From Eremophila alpestris peregrina (lineage: Eukaryota; Chordata; Aves; Passeriformes; Alaudidae): a DNA stretch of 64,000 nt. Of this stretch, positions 35,761 through 48,915 are shown piece after piece. The stretch spans positions 14,475,490 to 14,539,489 of the forward strand of contig WMCF01000020.1 of assembly GCA_009792885.1 (NCBI GenBank), written 5' to 3'. Positions within the stretch are counted from its first letter, which is position 1; the number at the start of each line of letters is the position of its first letter. A model generated the notes under the pieces. It was not told where the DNA came from and did no database searches. It was given only the letters and a program-made list of their open reading frames with translations. Made by a program: the position numbers and the translations under genes.

Positions 35761-38700
35761 ACAACACATACATCTCACCAGCTCTGCCAGCATACTGGAT
35801 CCTCCTGTCCTTTATACAGGTATGGATAAAAGCAAAGGGAGCCATCATCAATTAGCCTAGCTCTTTTTTTTTTTAACACGTTGTTGAGAAAGTAAAGGAA
35901 AGAAAAAAATATGAATCTTCAACACAGGTTTTCTACGTGCTGCATCATTTTCTGGCAAGGGAATACATACTTGTAATATGTAGAATGTCTAAGCAAATGA
36001 ATTGGAAAACACTGTGACAAAATAAAAGAGAAACTTTATTTCCACACTGCAGTATTATAAAGTGCTAACAGAGAGGTCACAGAAGCATACCAATAGACCA
36101 AAGTATGGCCATAAAGTTGTTAATTAATTTCAATGTTTTGGGAGACACTGGGCCAAGATTCCCAAAAGCAGCTCTGTAAAATGTAATTCATACTCAAGGA
36201 TCTAACCAAACAGCACAGGCTTCCCAGAACCACCAACAGCCCAGCACTTTCCCTGTTCATATGCATCTTTTCTTGTTGCGGATGAATGCAGGAGTGGAAT
36301 TCCTCCCATGATTTATTCCCATCCCAGGACTCTGCTTTGAAGGTTCACTGCCCCAACAACTGTAAAAAACTGACCAGTATTCTGAACTGCATAACCTTTT
36401 GTTATTTGGTTTCACCTTTGTCAAAATATTCCAGAGGCTCAGTCTCTGCAGTTGTGACCAACTCTTCTAAAGGGTCCAAATGTGAGCTAGGTATATAAAG
36501 ATGTACAGCTCAGTATTCTTACAAGACTTTGAAAAGTGTTCAGACTCTCAGTTGCACATTATACACTGAGTTTTAGCTTTGAATTTTTTTGTTAAAGATC
36601 CCTGAAAATCTATCCATCATTTTCATCTCTATCTACTCAGACCTTAGCTTTAATTAATTCATTTATTTTTAACTTGCTCTTCTTTGAAAATTCTGGGGTT
36701 TAGGTTGATTAGGAAAAATCTTACTCTGTTCTTCTACCAACTAGATTACATATTCACCATTCAACTTCCTTTTATGTTTTAGTATAAACCAGAACAAACT
36801 TAAATTATACCCTGTGCTCCAGCTGTTTCATTGTGCTCCCCCTTCTGCCTGTATCAGCTGATCACTTTCACTAGATTTAGATATTACTGTCTGCTGAAGA
36901 AATTCTCTTGCTACTTTGTGTTTGCACAATAGGTATCACAGTGGGCTCCTGGCCCCCTTCAGAAGTCTCAAAGAGCTCCCACAAAATAAACTTTGAACAA
37001 CAAAATATTTTTGGGGAAAAGGCTACAAAATACTATTGTTGTGAAACATCCAGGTGATGTTGAATATATCTTCTCCTTGGAGGTGAATTTTCTGAAATTA
37101 CTGCCTTCCTGGAAAATCCTGCTCTGGGTCACAGTGCCAGATGTGAAGTTTCCACCAAAAGAGGGGAGAGAGAGTGGAAACAAAACTAAAAGTAACTCAG
37201 AACAGTCTTTTATTCTGGAAAGTTGTCACAGTCATCATCAATATCTCTGATATTGTCAAATGTGCCTTTCTAGTTTTGTGTTTGAGTATGGATTGCCTAT
37301 TGTGACTCATTATTGTTTGTTTATTCATGTGTTTTATATCTTCATTTGTATTTTGCTTGGATAATACAACAAAACTAAAGAAAAGGAAATAACGTATTTA
37401 TTTGCTCTGAGACCTGTTTGTGTTCCCAAGCTGAGCCTGAGCACAGACATTATCTGTTCTCTCAGAAGAGAGGGACACACCAGAGCATTTGAGACCCATG
37501 GTGAAGTGTCTGCAGGGAAAGGAATATGTTTCCAAGGTCATATCACATGGCTGGGCCTCATCATTTTTGTGTTCCATCCTAAGGTGACTGGAAGGCTTTT
37601 GGAGTCTTTCCTTCTAAGTGAGTCATACATTGGCAAGGGTAGTAGGGTTTTTTGTCATCTCTGAACTGCAATGGTTTTAATTCAGGAAAATCAAAGCTTT
37701 GCTGAATCTTTTCCCTTGCACAACCACTCAGAACGCAGAAAAGTTGAGCCTGGATTATTTGGTTCCTTAAGCACAGAACGTGGTTTTTTGTGCACTGTGT
37801 ATCTACCTGTGTATGTTAACAGCAAGCATCAGAGCCCACATTAAATGGCCAACCAAAAGCCTCAGAAGGCAGCTGAAAGCTTAGACTAATGAGTTTGATT
37901 TATGCTCCAGAATAATTCTTAATTTGCCAAAACAGACACTCAGTTTGAAATACTACCACAGGAGATACATCCTGACAACAGTCATACAGATGCAAGAACT
38001 TCCTTGTGCTCCTTCCCTTCAGATATGAGTGTTGTGATTGCAGGTCCTCCCACTTTGTCCCATTAACCCTATTTCAAAGCATAGTAAATCTGTAAGCCAC
38101 TGATCATCAGGTTTGCTTAGCAAAGACAGAAAACATTCTTCCTGACACTTTCTCGTTTGACACCCAAAACTAGTGGGCAGTCTGTCTAATACAGATCAAA
38201 CTGATCAACCTTGAAAAAAAAAATGCAGGATTCTAGTTTTGGTTAGCAGAGCCAAAATAATAACAACATATTGTTTTTGCCATATATCCCCATTGCATTA
38301 TGTTTTTCCCACAAAATGAGCTTCTGTCAACCTCTTCTTTAAATGCTCAACAAGTCACCTAAGATACAGCCCAGACTGAAGAAGCCAAAGTGAGAAAAAA
38401 ATGGTCATTAGAAGGAGGAGGGGAGAGAGTTTAAAGCCGAAAGCACCAGCCATACCTCCTCCATGCAGGACTTTGTGCCCCTTGAATAAACACAGTGCTC
38501 AAGAACTCCTTCATGCTGCTCTCTGGGCTGCCAAAGTAGCAGACTACTACAGAAGTTTCTGTCGTGAATTCAGACATGACTACAGTGTTTGAAAATACAT
38601 GCTATTGATAGCAACCAACTTGTATATACAATGAGTTATGGTTCTCAACTTGAACAATGAGATTTTGGGTTTTTTGTCCTTTCTGTACCTTTTCTCTATC

Positions 38701-40449
38701 CTGCAGGGTGTTCATCTATATGGTAGTTAACTCACTCAGATTCATTAGAGAGTTCCTATCAAGCTCAGTTAACAGTGCAATATTGGTATGACAAGTTACC
38801 TGTGCTGTGCTAAAAACAGGGGTTGACTCTACAAATGTCAGTAAGGATCTGTCAGTTCTGCTCCTGCCTGAGTATCCACTTGGCCATGAGGTTAGTCCCC
38901 TGAATTTCATTTTACTAGCCATAAACAGAGTTGCTTAAAGACAAATTACTACACAGACCACTGCCATCTCCTGCTTGAATCAGAGGCACACCAGAAGGCA
39001 TTCAGGGATCTCTTATCATCAAGCAACCACAATAATTCTCCCTTACAAGTCACACATGAATAAAAATCTCTTGTTTCTGATTAGACCATTTACAACTTTC
39101 TGTAGCTTCCATTCCAGATTAGTCACTACATAAATGAGGCATAGCATTGTTATTACTGCCTCCACCAAGTATACAAGAATCTTTACATAGTTCTTCAAGG
39201 CCCCAGGCAGAAATCTTAGCTACACAGTTCACTCAAAAATCCTTGCAAATTCAAATGCTTTTCATGTCTTCAGGAATTTTCTGTTCAAAATTATAATTGT
39301 GACATTTTCTTACCTTTATCTGTGCTCCACATGGTCTGTTGCTGTGCTGCTCAGGGTATTCTTTGACCTCTGCATCCCCTGGTGTCAGAAAGACTCTTAA
39401 TTGGAATTCATTAAAATGGTTCCTGAACACTCCCCAGAAGATAAGCCACAGGCTTCCTTAGCAGAACCAGACTCTGCAGGTCACAAGAACACAAGAAAAA
39501 GATGGCAATTGATTAAATTACAAAGTAGCAAATTAAAAGCTGGTTAAAATTTTTCCCCACCACTTTGTATTATGACCAACTGAATTTGTTACCAGAGGAA
39601 GTTACCGAGATTCCAGAAAAGACTGGACAGTTTCATAAACAGAAAAAAAATCCAGGGTTATGAGTACTCAATAAACATTCTGCAGATTATCTGAGCTCAC
39701 AACAAAGTGCAGGAGATTCTTCTGTCTGCCCATTTCACAGTTCTACCTTCCTGTAAAGAATCTGTTGAAACTACTGCTAGAGATGGTTGACCAGGCAAAA
39801 CATGAGCCTGTCTTACAAATCCTATACTTCTAAATCCACAGAAATACTATTAAAAGAGATGAAACAGCCTGCAACTTTGGCTTGCTTTTCTAATTGTGGG
39901 GCCTGCTGCAGGAGCTGCATATTGAACAATTTTAAGTAATTTGTCTTGCTGCTTTAGCTACATATTATATCCTGGTTAGTTCTAAATGCAACCGTCTTGG
40001 ATGTTATTTTGGTTCATTTTGTCTCCACTATTTTATGCAGAGTTCAGTTTTGAATCATTGCCTCTTCAGCAACAGAAGTTTTTTCATCTGTATTTCACAG
40101 TACAGAAATATTTCTATTTTTTCAGATTTTACTATATCTTTTCAATTTTTAGGGGTGATTTTTTAATAAAATTGTTTGTGTTCCTGTCTCAAAGATTCAG
40201 CACTATAGGAGAAAATTTGCCCATTTACTCCTTTAATGTGTCCTATGTCATGTTCACCTCACTGGCTCAGGACAGCTTGATCATAACCATTTTTCTCAGA
40301 AGCTTGATTTGCCTTCTGTATGCACCACTGTCAGTCAGCCCTCTGAAGTCAAAAGAGTAACATTCATGTAAACAGTGTGCAAGTGAAACTGGAACCAGGC
40401 ATTGACTTTTAAGATAGCTGTTTTCAAGTTCATTGCCACAGCTACCCCA

Positions 40450-40515
40450 GAGGAGACTCCTATTGCTCTGTGATCATCTTGTCCAGCCTCTGATATGAGA
40501 CACCCTTAGGGCTGC
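40450..40515 (-). mobile_element. Possible very old CR1-type LINE scrap
   Basis: GAGACTCCTATTGCTCTGTG followed by ATCATCTTGTCCAGCCTCTG resembles the reverse complement of reptile-type CR1 3' ends (TGATCATCTAGTCTGACCTCCTG). It is short and diverged. Confidence 0.3.
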
Positions 40516-42630
40516 TCTGAATTAATTCCTGCTGTGGGTCCAATAGCTGGAGTTGAAGTAGGAGAATCTGTTTCTGAGGAACATTTGCTATCAACTGTAA
40601 AGGTTCAAGTGCTGGAAAATACAGTGAACCCTAACTGTAATATTTTGACAGCCGATTACCTGCACTGTTGGAAATATGCACATTTTTTCTGGTTGAATTT
40701 ACCTGGTATCAACTTATAGGTGCCGGAGCTTGTCAGATACCAAACTGTGATCAAATTACATTGCAGAGTTCTTTGCTACCAAACTATATGTCCTTCATTT
40801 TTGTTCATATATATAAACTGTAATACTACTAATCATACTTTTAAGAAGGGAAAAAAATCCCTTTATATATAACCTGAATTTAGACTTTTATCTGTGTGTA
40901 GAGTCACTAAATAAAAGAGACAACTCCTATGTTCTTTCCGGTACACTTGCTCTTAGCACAGTAACTTTAAATCGCTTTCTAACTGGCAGAAAACTTGGGG
41001 GCTCTACAAACATACTGTCCCAAATCCTTTGCAGTTTTACTATGATAGCTGCTGGTTTCCTACATCTCCTCACCCAACCTACTTTGTTTTAGCACCCTAG
41101 AAGTTCTGATGCTCGTATGTTGTCCAGCAGGATGCAGGCTAGAGGCTTAACCCAACCCAGGGTAAAAACAGCAATGTAAAGACAACCATAAACAAGCACT
41201 TGGTTTCCTCAAAGCTCAGTTACATAGTTTTTACCAGAAGAGAATTATATTTGCACTTGCATTTAATATGACTGAAAAAAATGGGAGACTATCTACTACA
41301 AACTGTTGTGTTTTACCACCCCCAGTTTGGGGCTTGCCATTCAAATTCACTTCTGCCTCAAGGCTGTTTATGATATGGGCACTCATTTTGACAGCTGGAC
41401 TCATGAAACCTTGGGTCCCAGGACAAAGATGATGACTGAGTGCTGGTAAACTGAGCCACAGTGCTCCAAAACCAGTCAGGCCCCATTACACTACAGCTAA
41501 AGGCTCTGGATGGCCATTCCAAAAAATGCTGAGCTCTGACTTAATGCTGCTTGCAATGAGATGAGCAGGAAAGCTACAGGTAACTCTTCCATGATCTCAG
41601 CATTGAGTATTTTGAAACATCCCACATGCAGTGGAGAGAAGTTCACAGGAGGAGACTGAGGTGAAGATGAAGATAATGAAGCCTTTTGTCTACCCCTGCA
41701 TACAACCAACATTTCCCAGACCTATCTCCCCCTAACAAGTCTGTAGTACATCTCTTCAGGACCCTCAAAGACTCCTAGAAGATACATAATTTGAAAATCC
41801 ATTTAATGTTTATGCAAATACTTTTTGTTGCACTCCAATTGAATTCCTTTCTGTATTTGGTTGGTTTTAACATTATCCATGCTGCAGAGTATGCATGTGC
41901 ATGCATACCCACCCTTTTGCATCCAGAAGTTGTGAAGTCAAAAGCACTAAAATGATCATCTACATTGCTCTGACTAGAAACTGAATCCATTTTAATGCAA
42001 ATGTAATGATCATGTAATTTTAATTATATTGTTAAGTCCTGCATTATCTCATTCTTGGACAATGTGAAATGATGTAACCTGGGATCATCAGTGGCATGTG
42101 TGGGACCAGGCATCCCTTTCTAACCCCTACAGAGAGAAAACTGGGAACCCAAATCACAGAATTTACTTGGCAAGATGCAATTCCTTCTTGAATGTCCCTG
42201 ACAATGATAGATACCAATGCATCACTAGGTGCTAGACATCACTCAGTACCTACTGAAACAGTATTTGGGCACCTGTCAGGGTTTTGAGGGTAAACCAGAT
42301 GTGTACCTAACTTCCCCCTCACTTTGGTATGAGGGAGAAATAGAGATATAGAAATAGGTGGAGGCTCCTGACTGAGCCCCAGAGACATCACAGAACAACT
42401 ATGAGCTTTTATTGTTGGGGTTTTTTCTTCCTTCTTTTTTTTCCTCCCAAGCCATGGTGCTATTTGTGGAAAAGCAGCACTGTGGCTCCCTACAGGACAA
42501 GTGGCACTCACTTCCTCTCTCCTTCTTCTCCCAATCCTTCTTGTGCATTACCCATTGCACTGAGTTGTAACGAAGAGTGCCAAAAAGGAATAGAATTTTT
42601 CTTCTGTCTTTCATTTTATTTTTTAAGCAA

Positions 42631-42732
42631 TCTCCTCCTCCACCCTCTTCTTTCTTCTACTCCTCCTCTTCTTCATCCTCCCACCCACCCCCATCCTGTC
42701 CATCTCCCCTCACACACCACTCCCCCCCTTTA
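42631..42732. repeat. C/T-rich low-complexity tract
   Basis: About 100 bases are nearly all C and T (TCTCCTCCTCCACCCTCTTC and similar, then CACCCACCCCCATCC). It is a polypyrimidine tract able to form triplex DNA; no function is claimed. Confidence 0.8.
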
Positions 42733-42875
42733 CCGGTATCCAACACTGTCAACCCAAACACATGATAAATTGCCCTGTCAACAGAATTCATTCAGGGACC
42801 AATTAATTCCACAGAAATGAACCAGGAGCCATCAGTTGCTGAAAAACTCCAAGTGCAGGGAACGAGGAAGCTAGC

Positions 42876-42877
<2 letters not shown>

Positions 42878-42905
<28 letters not shown>
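42878..42905. repeat. Compound (TG)n(GA)n microsatellite
   Basis: About six TG units are followed directly by about seven GA units. It is a typical compound dinucleotide repeat. Confidence 0.95.
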
Positions 42906-42907
<2 letters not shown>

Positions 42908-43494
42908 TTGGGAAGTTAGTCTGACAGAAATTGGTCATTTAATGCTTAAGTGCACCGTAGACAGCCCTGTCATAGCAGCCAGCATGGCAAAAACTCCCCC
43001 AGTGCTTTATTTATTAATTATGTGGAGCAGCACGGGGGTCACTTCACTGTCTCCATACAGACTCATCAACTTTACTTCTTGTCACTGGAAGAGATCCCAC
43101 AGCATGTGAGATAGAGGGGCAGGCCTTTTTCTGGCTCTGTCTCCTGCCATCCTGCTACAGTGCAGGGTAGAAGCAAGTTTGGAAGAGGACCACTTGTGCC
43201 CTCAGTGAGAGAGGGCAGCAGCAGGTGGGGACACAAGAACCATCTGAAGTGGGAGGCAAACCATTATCCTGCTGCTGCCCAGCTCTAGAGCAGGGATGGT
43301 TGGAGCCTGGAGATTTCATTTGCAAAGCTTCCTCATTATTCTCCTTCAAACTCTCCTTAGCCATGATGCCTGCAAAAATCTGACAGCAGTTAGGCTGCTG
43401 ATGTATTATGAGTACTGCCTATCCTGCTGATCAATAGCGTCTCATTGCTCCTTACTGTATTCCCTCAGCTGTCCGTACTAGCCATTGCTTCTTG

Positions 43495-43625
43495 GCTCAT
43501 ATTTGTAAGCTCTCTGAGGGAAAGACCATCCTTCTCCCACCCACAAGTACAGCACCAGGCAATGCCTGATCTCTGAGAAGTGCTCCTCAAATGGTAGAAA
43601 CAGAAATAATAATAATAAAAACAAC
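43495..43625 (+). repeat. 3' part of an ancient amniote MIR-like SINE
   Basis: TTTGTAAGCTCTCTGAGGGAAAGACC, then TACAGCACCAGGCAATG and a tail AGAAATAATAATAATAAAAA, match the pattern TTGTAAGCTCTTTGGGGCAGGGACC...CAGTGCCTAGCACAATG...AATAATAATAA. Confidence 0.5.
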
Positions 43626-43636
43626 AGTTCTATCCT

Positions 43637-43860
43637 TTCACAGAATTAAAGAAAATAAGGCTGAAGTTGACCTTAGGAGATTGATAAGACCGTGCCTTTG
43701 CCAAGGCAGGATCAACCACCATTAAAGTACTAAGCCTTTTTCTCTAGCCTGTTTTTAAGAGCAGCAACAAAGGCTATACAGCCACTCCCTTCATTTTTTA
43801 TAATCATTACAATCCAGTATTAGTCAAAAAAGCCCAGTCATCTTCCAGTGGGAAAAAAAC
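43637..43860 (-). mobile_element. Diverged CR1 LINE 3' fragment
   Basis: CACAGAATTAAAGAAAATAAGGCTGAAGTTGACCTTAGGAGA, then GGCAGGATCAACCACC and TAGCCTGTTTTTAAGAGCAG, follows the order of CR1 3' ends in antisense (CACAGAATCA...GGTTGGAAGGGACCT...GATCAACC...CTGTTCTTGA). It is old and eroded. Confidence 0.45.
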
Positions 43861-46800
43861 CCAAACTCAATGACTTCAGGGATCGCTGCTACTTCTGTTC
43901 ATTTCCTCCCTGTGCTTCATCTGAAATGTGATGGGGAAAACAGTGAATTTAAAAGGTTAAACTTCAATATACAATTGTCATTTGTTGGCCTTCAAAAACC
44001 TCATATGTCAGATACTCAGAGATCATATTACAAACTAATTCTCTTAAGTTGCAGATAATATTCAGAATGAAGCATCTGAAGAACATAATTTTCAGTAGAT
44101 TATAGCTTCTTTATGTTAGGAATCATGAATTCCTCAAAACCACAAGTATTGCTGATGTCACTCAGATATTGCAATGATACTATAAATAACAAAAACAACA
44201 GAAAAAATATTACAATAATCCTATTTGGTACCAGAAATAAATTGCCCTTTCACAGAGTAGGCATATCAGAAGAAGTCAGATAGGAAATAGTCTTGATAGT
44301 GGAGGACCTGGTAACAGTCAGGTCAGAAAATTTACTTTTGTCTTGGATAGACTTTTTTATGGAGATTCTGATTGCCTTCATTGTCTAAGAAGATAGGCAA
44401 TAAAGATTTCATTCCATGTATGAAAAGATATTTTGGACTTCCATTTGCTTACTCCAAGAGACATCTCTATTATAAGAGCATCCTGCATTTTGTTGTTATA
44501 AATTTGCTTGATACTTTGTCCTCAAGGAACTCTTCCTGCTGGCCAAAAAATTCAGTTAGTGTATCCCTGCACTGCAGCTTTGCTGTGGATGTCATTCTGC
44601 ATAGTCACTTCCTCTCTGAAGCACACATACATCCTCAAAGTATCTTCTGGTACTGTGGGGCAACTTACCTGCCTAAGCTAAAACACAACAGGTTATTGGT
44701 TCCCAGTGTGAAAATGTCAAACCACTTCACTGTCTATTGGGGAATTACACTGTGATGCAGCTGATAATGATTTATGAGGAGGAGTCTGCGGGTTTCAGAG
44801 GATATAGCCCATCATCATCCACACTTATGCACATCAAGGACACAGACTGTGCAATATAACTAGTACTGACAATCAGGGAAAAGAATCCTGTGATTCTAGG
44901 AGATCATTGTGGACTATCATAAGCACTACTATTGCTGATACCTTTTCTTGTAAGAACAGCCTGACTCTGTAGGCTGTTAACTTAGTCAACAGCAGAGAAT
45001 GAAAAGTGGTATTTGGCTGATGAGCTTTCAATAATGGGGCTTGCTATCTGCAAGTGTTCAGCAAGTCAGAAAAGAGCCTGAAAAGTCCAAAAGCAAAAAA
45101 CAATAGGGATGACTGTTTCCATCTTCCTTTTCACCTTTCAGTTACATGGCTAGTAAAGCTACATTCTAAAGTGAAAGTTACTTCTTAAGGTAAGAATTTT
45201 TCTCCTGCTGCTGACATTTAAAAGAAAATATCCAACTAGAATATTACAAATACATCACAGTTTTTAATGCCAGAGTCATCTCAGCCTTGGATATGCAGAA
45301 GGCTTAAGACGCAGAAAGAAATATGAAGACTGTACATAGCCCCTCCTTATAAGACAGCTGCACTTCCCCCACCAAAACAGCTCTTCTGATATAAGGAGTT
45401 CTGGACTCACTCCCCAGAAGTTGTTGTTGGTAGCTTAAAGGATGGCAGAGAGCTCTGACCCCATCTCATCCTTCTCAGGCCATCTTTTCTATTTTGAGCT
45501 GCTGTGTGCTGCTGCTTTCAGAGTGTAGGGGTGAGCACCAGGGCCCAATTACTTCAACAGAATGTTTGCAGCATCACAGCACAAAAGATCACTTACTGCC
45601 CTTGCTCTACTGGAAATCTCAAGTTTTTGTTATCTTATATTTTTCTAGGCTGAACTGGATGTTCTTCTCACCAATACAAATGGAAGCACTCAACACCATC
45701 CAGGTGCGTTTGCCAGTAGCTGTTCTTTAGCACATGTATCTCCACATGCCCAACACATGGGAGAAGGCAGGATCAGACTGCAGGTCTAGGCTGAATTAGG
45801 TGCAAAGCACCTACTGAAGCCTGCAAGGACTGAGGGCCCACACATTAGAGACATATATGTAAGAACCTGGTGTAACAGGAGGAGAGAACTCTGCCAGAAA
45901 GGTGGGAGGAGCTGCTGTCATTTTGTGAGCAGAGGAACCTTGGTTTGGCCCTGGAGCTTACAATGAGTACTTGTTTTCCAGCACGTAAAGCCAAGCTGCC
46001 TTCACTTTCTGCATGATGAGAATTTTCAAAGAGCACCTGAATTATTTAGGGAGACTTTGATCTGAGTGCAGATGGACACAGGCATAAACTGTTTCCAGAG
46101 CCAGCTGGGAAGCAGTATTCCTGGCGCTTCTCACCTCCTGCCAGTTCTCCTTGACATCCGATCCTAGGCCAGCAGCTCTCCCAGCTCCCATTGTATTGGC
46201 AGCTCAGTGACATGTTTGGTGTCAGTGGAGATCCCACAGCCTCTCTTTGTGCTACTTGTTTACCACTTGAGAAGCATGGTGGGGCATGAGACTGCACACT
46301 GCTGCCCAGGTCTCCTTTCAAGGATGGATGAGATTGTCCTTGGGAAGAAAAGGTCAGTATGTCCACCTCACTGCTTGGCTGAAATTGCCCCTGATCTAGA
46401 GGCAAAGGTCTCTGCAAAGGATGCTTGGGGTGTATTTTTGGGACAGTCAAAGTAGGGGTAGATATTTTGTGTGCAGCCATGAGAGAAGGTGATGAAAGGA
46501 GCTTTTACCAAGTCTCTGTGGTCTCCTTGTTGCTCCTGTCCTTTTCCAGGTAATTCTGCATATTGATCAGGCTTTATTCACCCTGTCCTGAAAACAATCA
46601 TCTGTGATATACATCAGTCCAACCAGGAAAAGAATCTACTCCTTTACTGTTAAAAAGCATATGCCTTTCATGGTGTATTTACAGTTTCTGGTGTAATAGT
46701 GACTTGATGCTACAGCAGTGACTTGAAGTACATAGAAGTACATAGAAAACATATACTGAAATTTATTTTATTCTTGTTGACTTTAACAGAACAATTCTGG

Positions 46801-47344
46801 ATTTACATCTGTAGGACCACAAGGTAAGTGAGAATCACAGATTGTGAGCTGATGCTTTCAGCAAGATAGAATTTTTAATTTGGTTTTGTTTGGATTTTTT
46901 ACAGTCACTTTCCTGTGATCACTCTTTAAACAAGCTTTTTGTCTCTTCTCTCTTTCCTTCTCTGACTAAACTATTAAATTTAATATGAGCCATGGAAGTT
47001 TTTTTGATTTCACTATATCTCCCTATACAGCTCTGTGGGGCTGGATCTCCACTGTGCTGATCTGCAATTCTACCTTTCACTGAACTGTTTGTATGTTCTG
47101 ACAAAAAGGATGGGGATGAAAAAAAGTCCAAGTTAATATATCTAGAGGGTCCCTACTTATATAAAAGCATTGCTCTGTCATATAAACAAGACACTATATA
47201 ATTCTTCCCACTCACAGTAACTGCCTTTCTAGCAGCTTTCTATGGACATGTGTGAATGGATCCCACCACCATATTTTCTCAGTTCTGCACAGGCACTGCT
47301 CACTTTGACTCCAGACTAACACAGGACTTCCCAGGAACTCAAAA

Positions 47345-47445
47345 CCTTGCCCATTTTACAGCTGGGGACCTGAGGCATAGGAATTAATTACTGTGTGCAT
47401 GGTCACACCGCAACTCATAGCTCAGCAGAGAATCGAAGTAATGTC
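47345..47445 (-). repeat. Ancient MIR-like SINE remnant
   Basis: CCCATTTTACAGCTGGGGACCTGAGGCATAG, then GTGTGCATGGTCACACCGCAACTCATAGCTCAGCAGAGAATCGAA, is the reverse complement of the MIR core (CCCATTTTACAGATGAGGAAACTGAGGC...AAGGTCACACAGC). Confidence 0.6.
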
Positions 47446-48744
47446 ATTTAGATGCCACTTAATGTCACTTATTATTTGATTCGCTAGACTGTTCTTCCCA
47501 CAGCTGATCACTTTTGTATGTAAATCAGCCACTTGAGCTGGGGAAAAGGCACAGTAAACTTAGATATTGAGAGAGGTAAAGAAGCTGGTAAAAAAATGTA
47601 AACAGAGAACTATCTGGCAGGGGTTACAAAGGGGAAGATCATGCTGTGATTAGCAGTAGAATGTGCAGAAGTATGGAAACTTTCTTTTGTAATGCTGATG
47701 GCTCTGCTCCCTAGAATTTTCTATCACCTTTCAGCCAAGCAGTGACACATATCTGTGAGTCCAGAAATGCAGTCTGTGCCCCAAGATGAACTGAATGTCC
47801 TTCAGAATGAGGATTATATTTTGTTGTATGTTATTGCTGATGCAGTGTGCTCTGGTCTTTGCTTTTTCAGGAATACCAGAAGTGATAACTTGGTGGACAG
47901 GCTGATTATACCCAGTCCTGCAGTTCCCAAGCCTGTTTTCTGCTTGTGGATTTACCTGACATGGAATTACAAGTTTCATAGGACAAGAATTAGAATCTGT
48001 GCCCTGAGAAGAGAGGAAAGGTTATGAGTAGGACTGAAGGGATGAAATGAAAGAAAATAAACAGTCCTGGAGTGTGAAGATGCAGGCAAGCAGTATTATC
48101 TGGATGTGTTGACCCAATCAAGCCCATAAGTCTATTCAAAGGAGTACTTTGTACATACACACTGTTTGCAAACTCAGGCCATGATTAAACAGCAATGACA
48201 TGTAGCAGCCTATGAAGGAAAGCAGCGGGTGCTAAAATGCTTAGCTGTTTTTCTTTTGAGAAATCAAGTGTGCTTCAAAGATAACAGGCCATGAAGATTA
48301 AACTGCTACTGCACCAAAGGAGGAAAGCAGATGGAGCCACCAGCACTGCCACAGATGAGTACACAGAGATGTTTAAAGGCTGGAGATTTTATCAGCCCCT
48401 GCTCAAGGAGGACTTCAGGTTTCAGCTGTGGAAACTGAAGAGAGGCAAAGAGGAAAAGAAGGGGAGGAACATGAAGTAAAAGGATTTCATTAATTAAAAG
48501 AGATTAATTAGCACCATAAAGGCAGGCACCATGGATTACAGCAACTGTCAGCAAGGAGCAGTGACAGCTGCAGCAGAGCTGGCCAGCCACTCCCATCCCC
48601 AGCCACTGGCCATGTCCACACCTCAAGCCTTAGGGCAGTAAAGCCAGGCAGTTCAGGTGTCAGAGAGCACCCAAAATGAGGGCTAACTTGGAGGATGGAT
48701 CTCAACCAGACAGGAGAATGAGCTGGTGCTGGTTTTTTGTACAT

Positions 48745-48915
48745 TCCATGTCACCTTGAGCAAATCACTGATCTTGCTATGCTCCAGTTCCTGAAATAGG
48801 GAGATAATTCTTCTGAACTGCCAATTTAAATTGTAAGACCTTTGGGGCAGAGAGTAGAGCACACCTTCTATTATATTTATAAAGGATCAGTAAGCATTAA
48901 AGAAGTGCTGCAGTA
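48745..48915 (+). repeat. Ancient MIR-like SINE remnant
   Basis: GTCACCTTGAGCAAATCACT, then CTCCAGTTCCTGAAATAGGG, AGATAATTCTTCT and TTGTAAGACCTTTGGGGCAG follow MIR order in sense, ending in the amniote-type 3' segment. Confidence 0.6.

Larger units (their letters stand above)
34290..42600. other. Intergenic DNA, mostly featureless
   Basis: It contains a MIR-like remnant (35610-35760) and a possible ancient CR1 scrap (40450-40515). T-rich stretches at about 34760-34830 and 39990-40170 give open frames without protein character. No exon or RNA gene was recognised. Confidence 0.6.
42906..48740. other. Intergenic DNA with old repeat remnants
   Basis: Three diverged repeats are recognised (43495-43625, 43637-43860, 47345-47445). 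Open frames on both strands, such as 46046-46480, show no recognisable protein. No exon or RNA gene was recognised. Confidence 0.55.

Noticed and set aside
46046..46480. Open frame of 144 codons on the minus strand
   Set aside because: No known domain, no splice context, and a competing open frame on the other strand.
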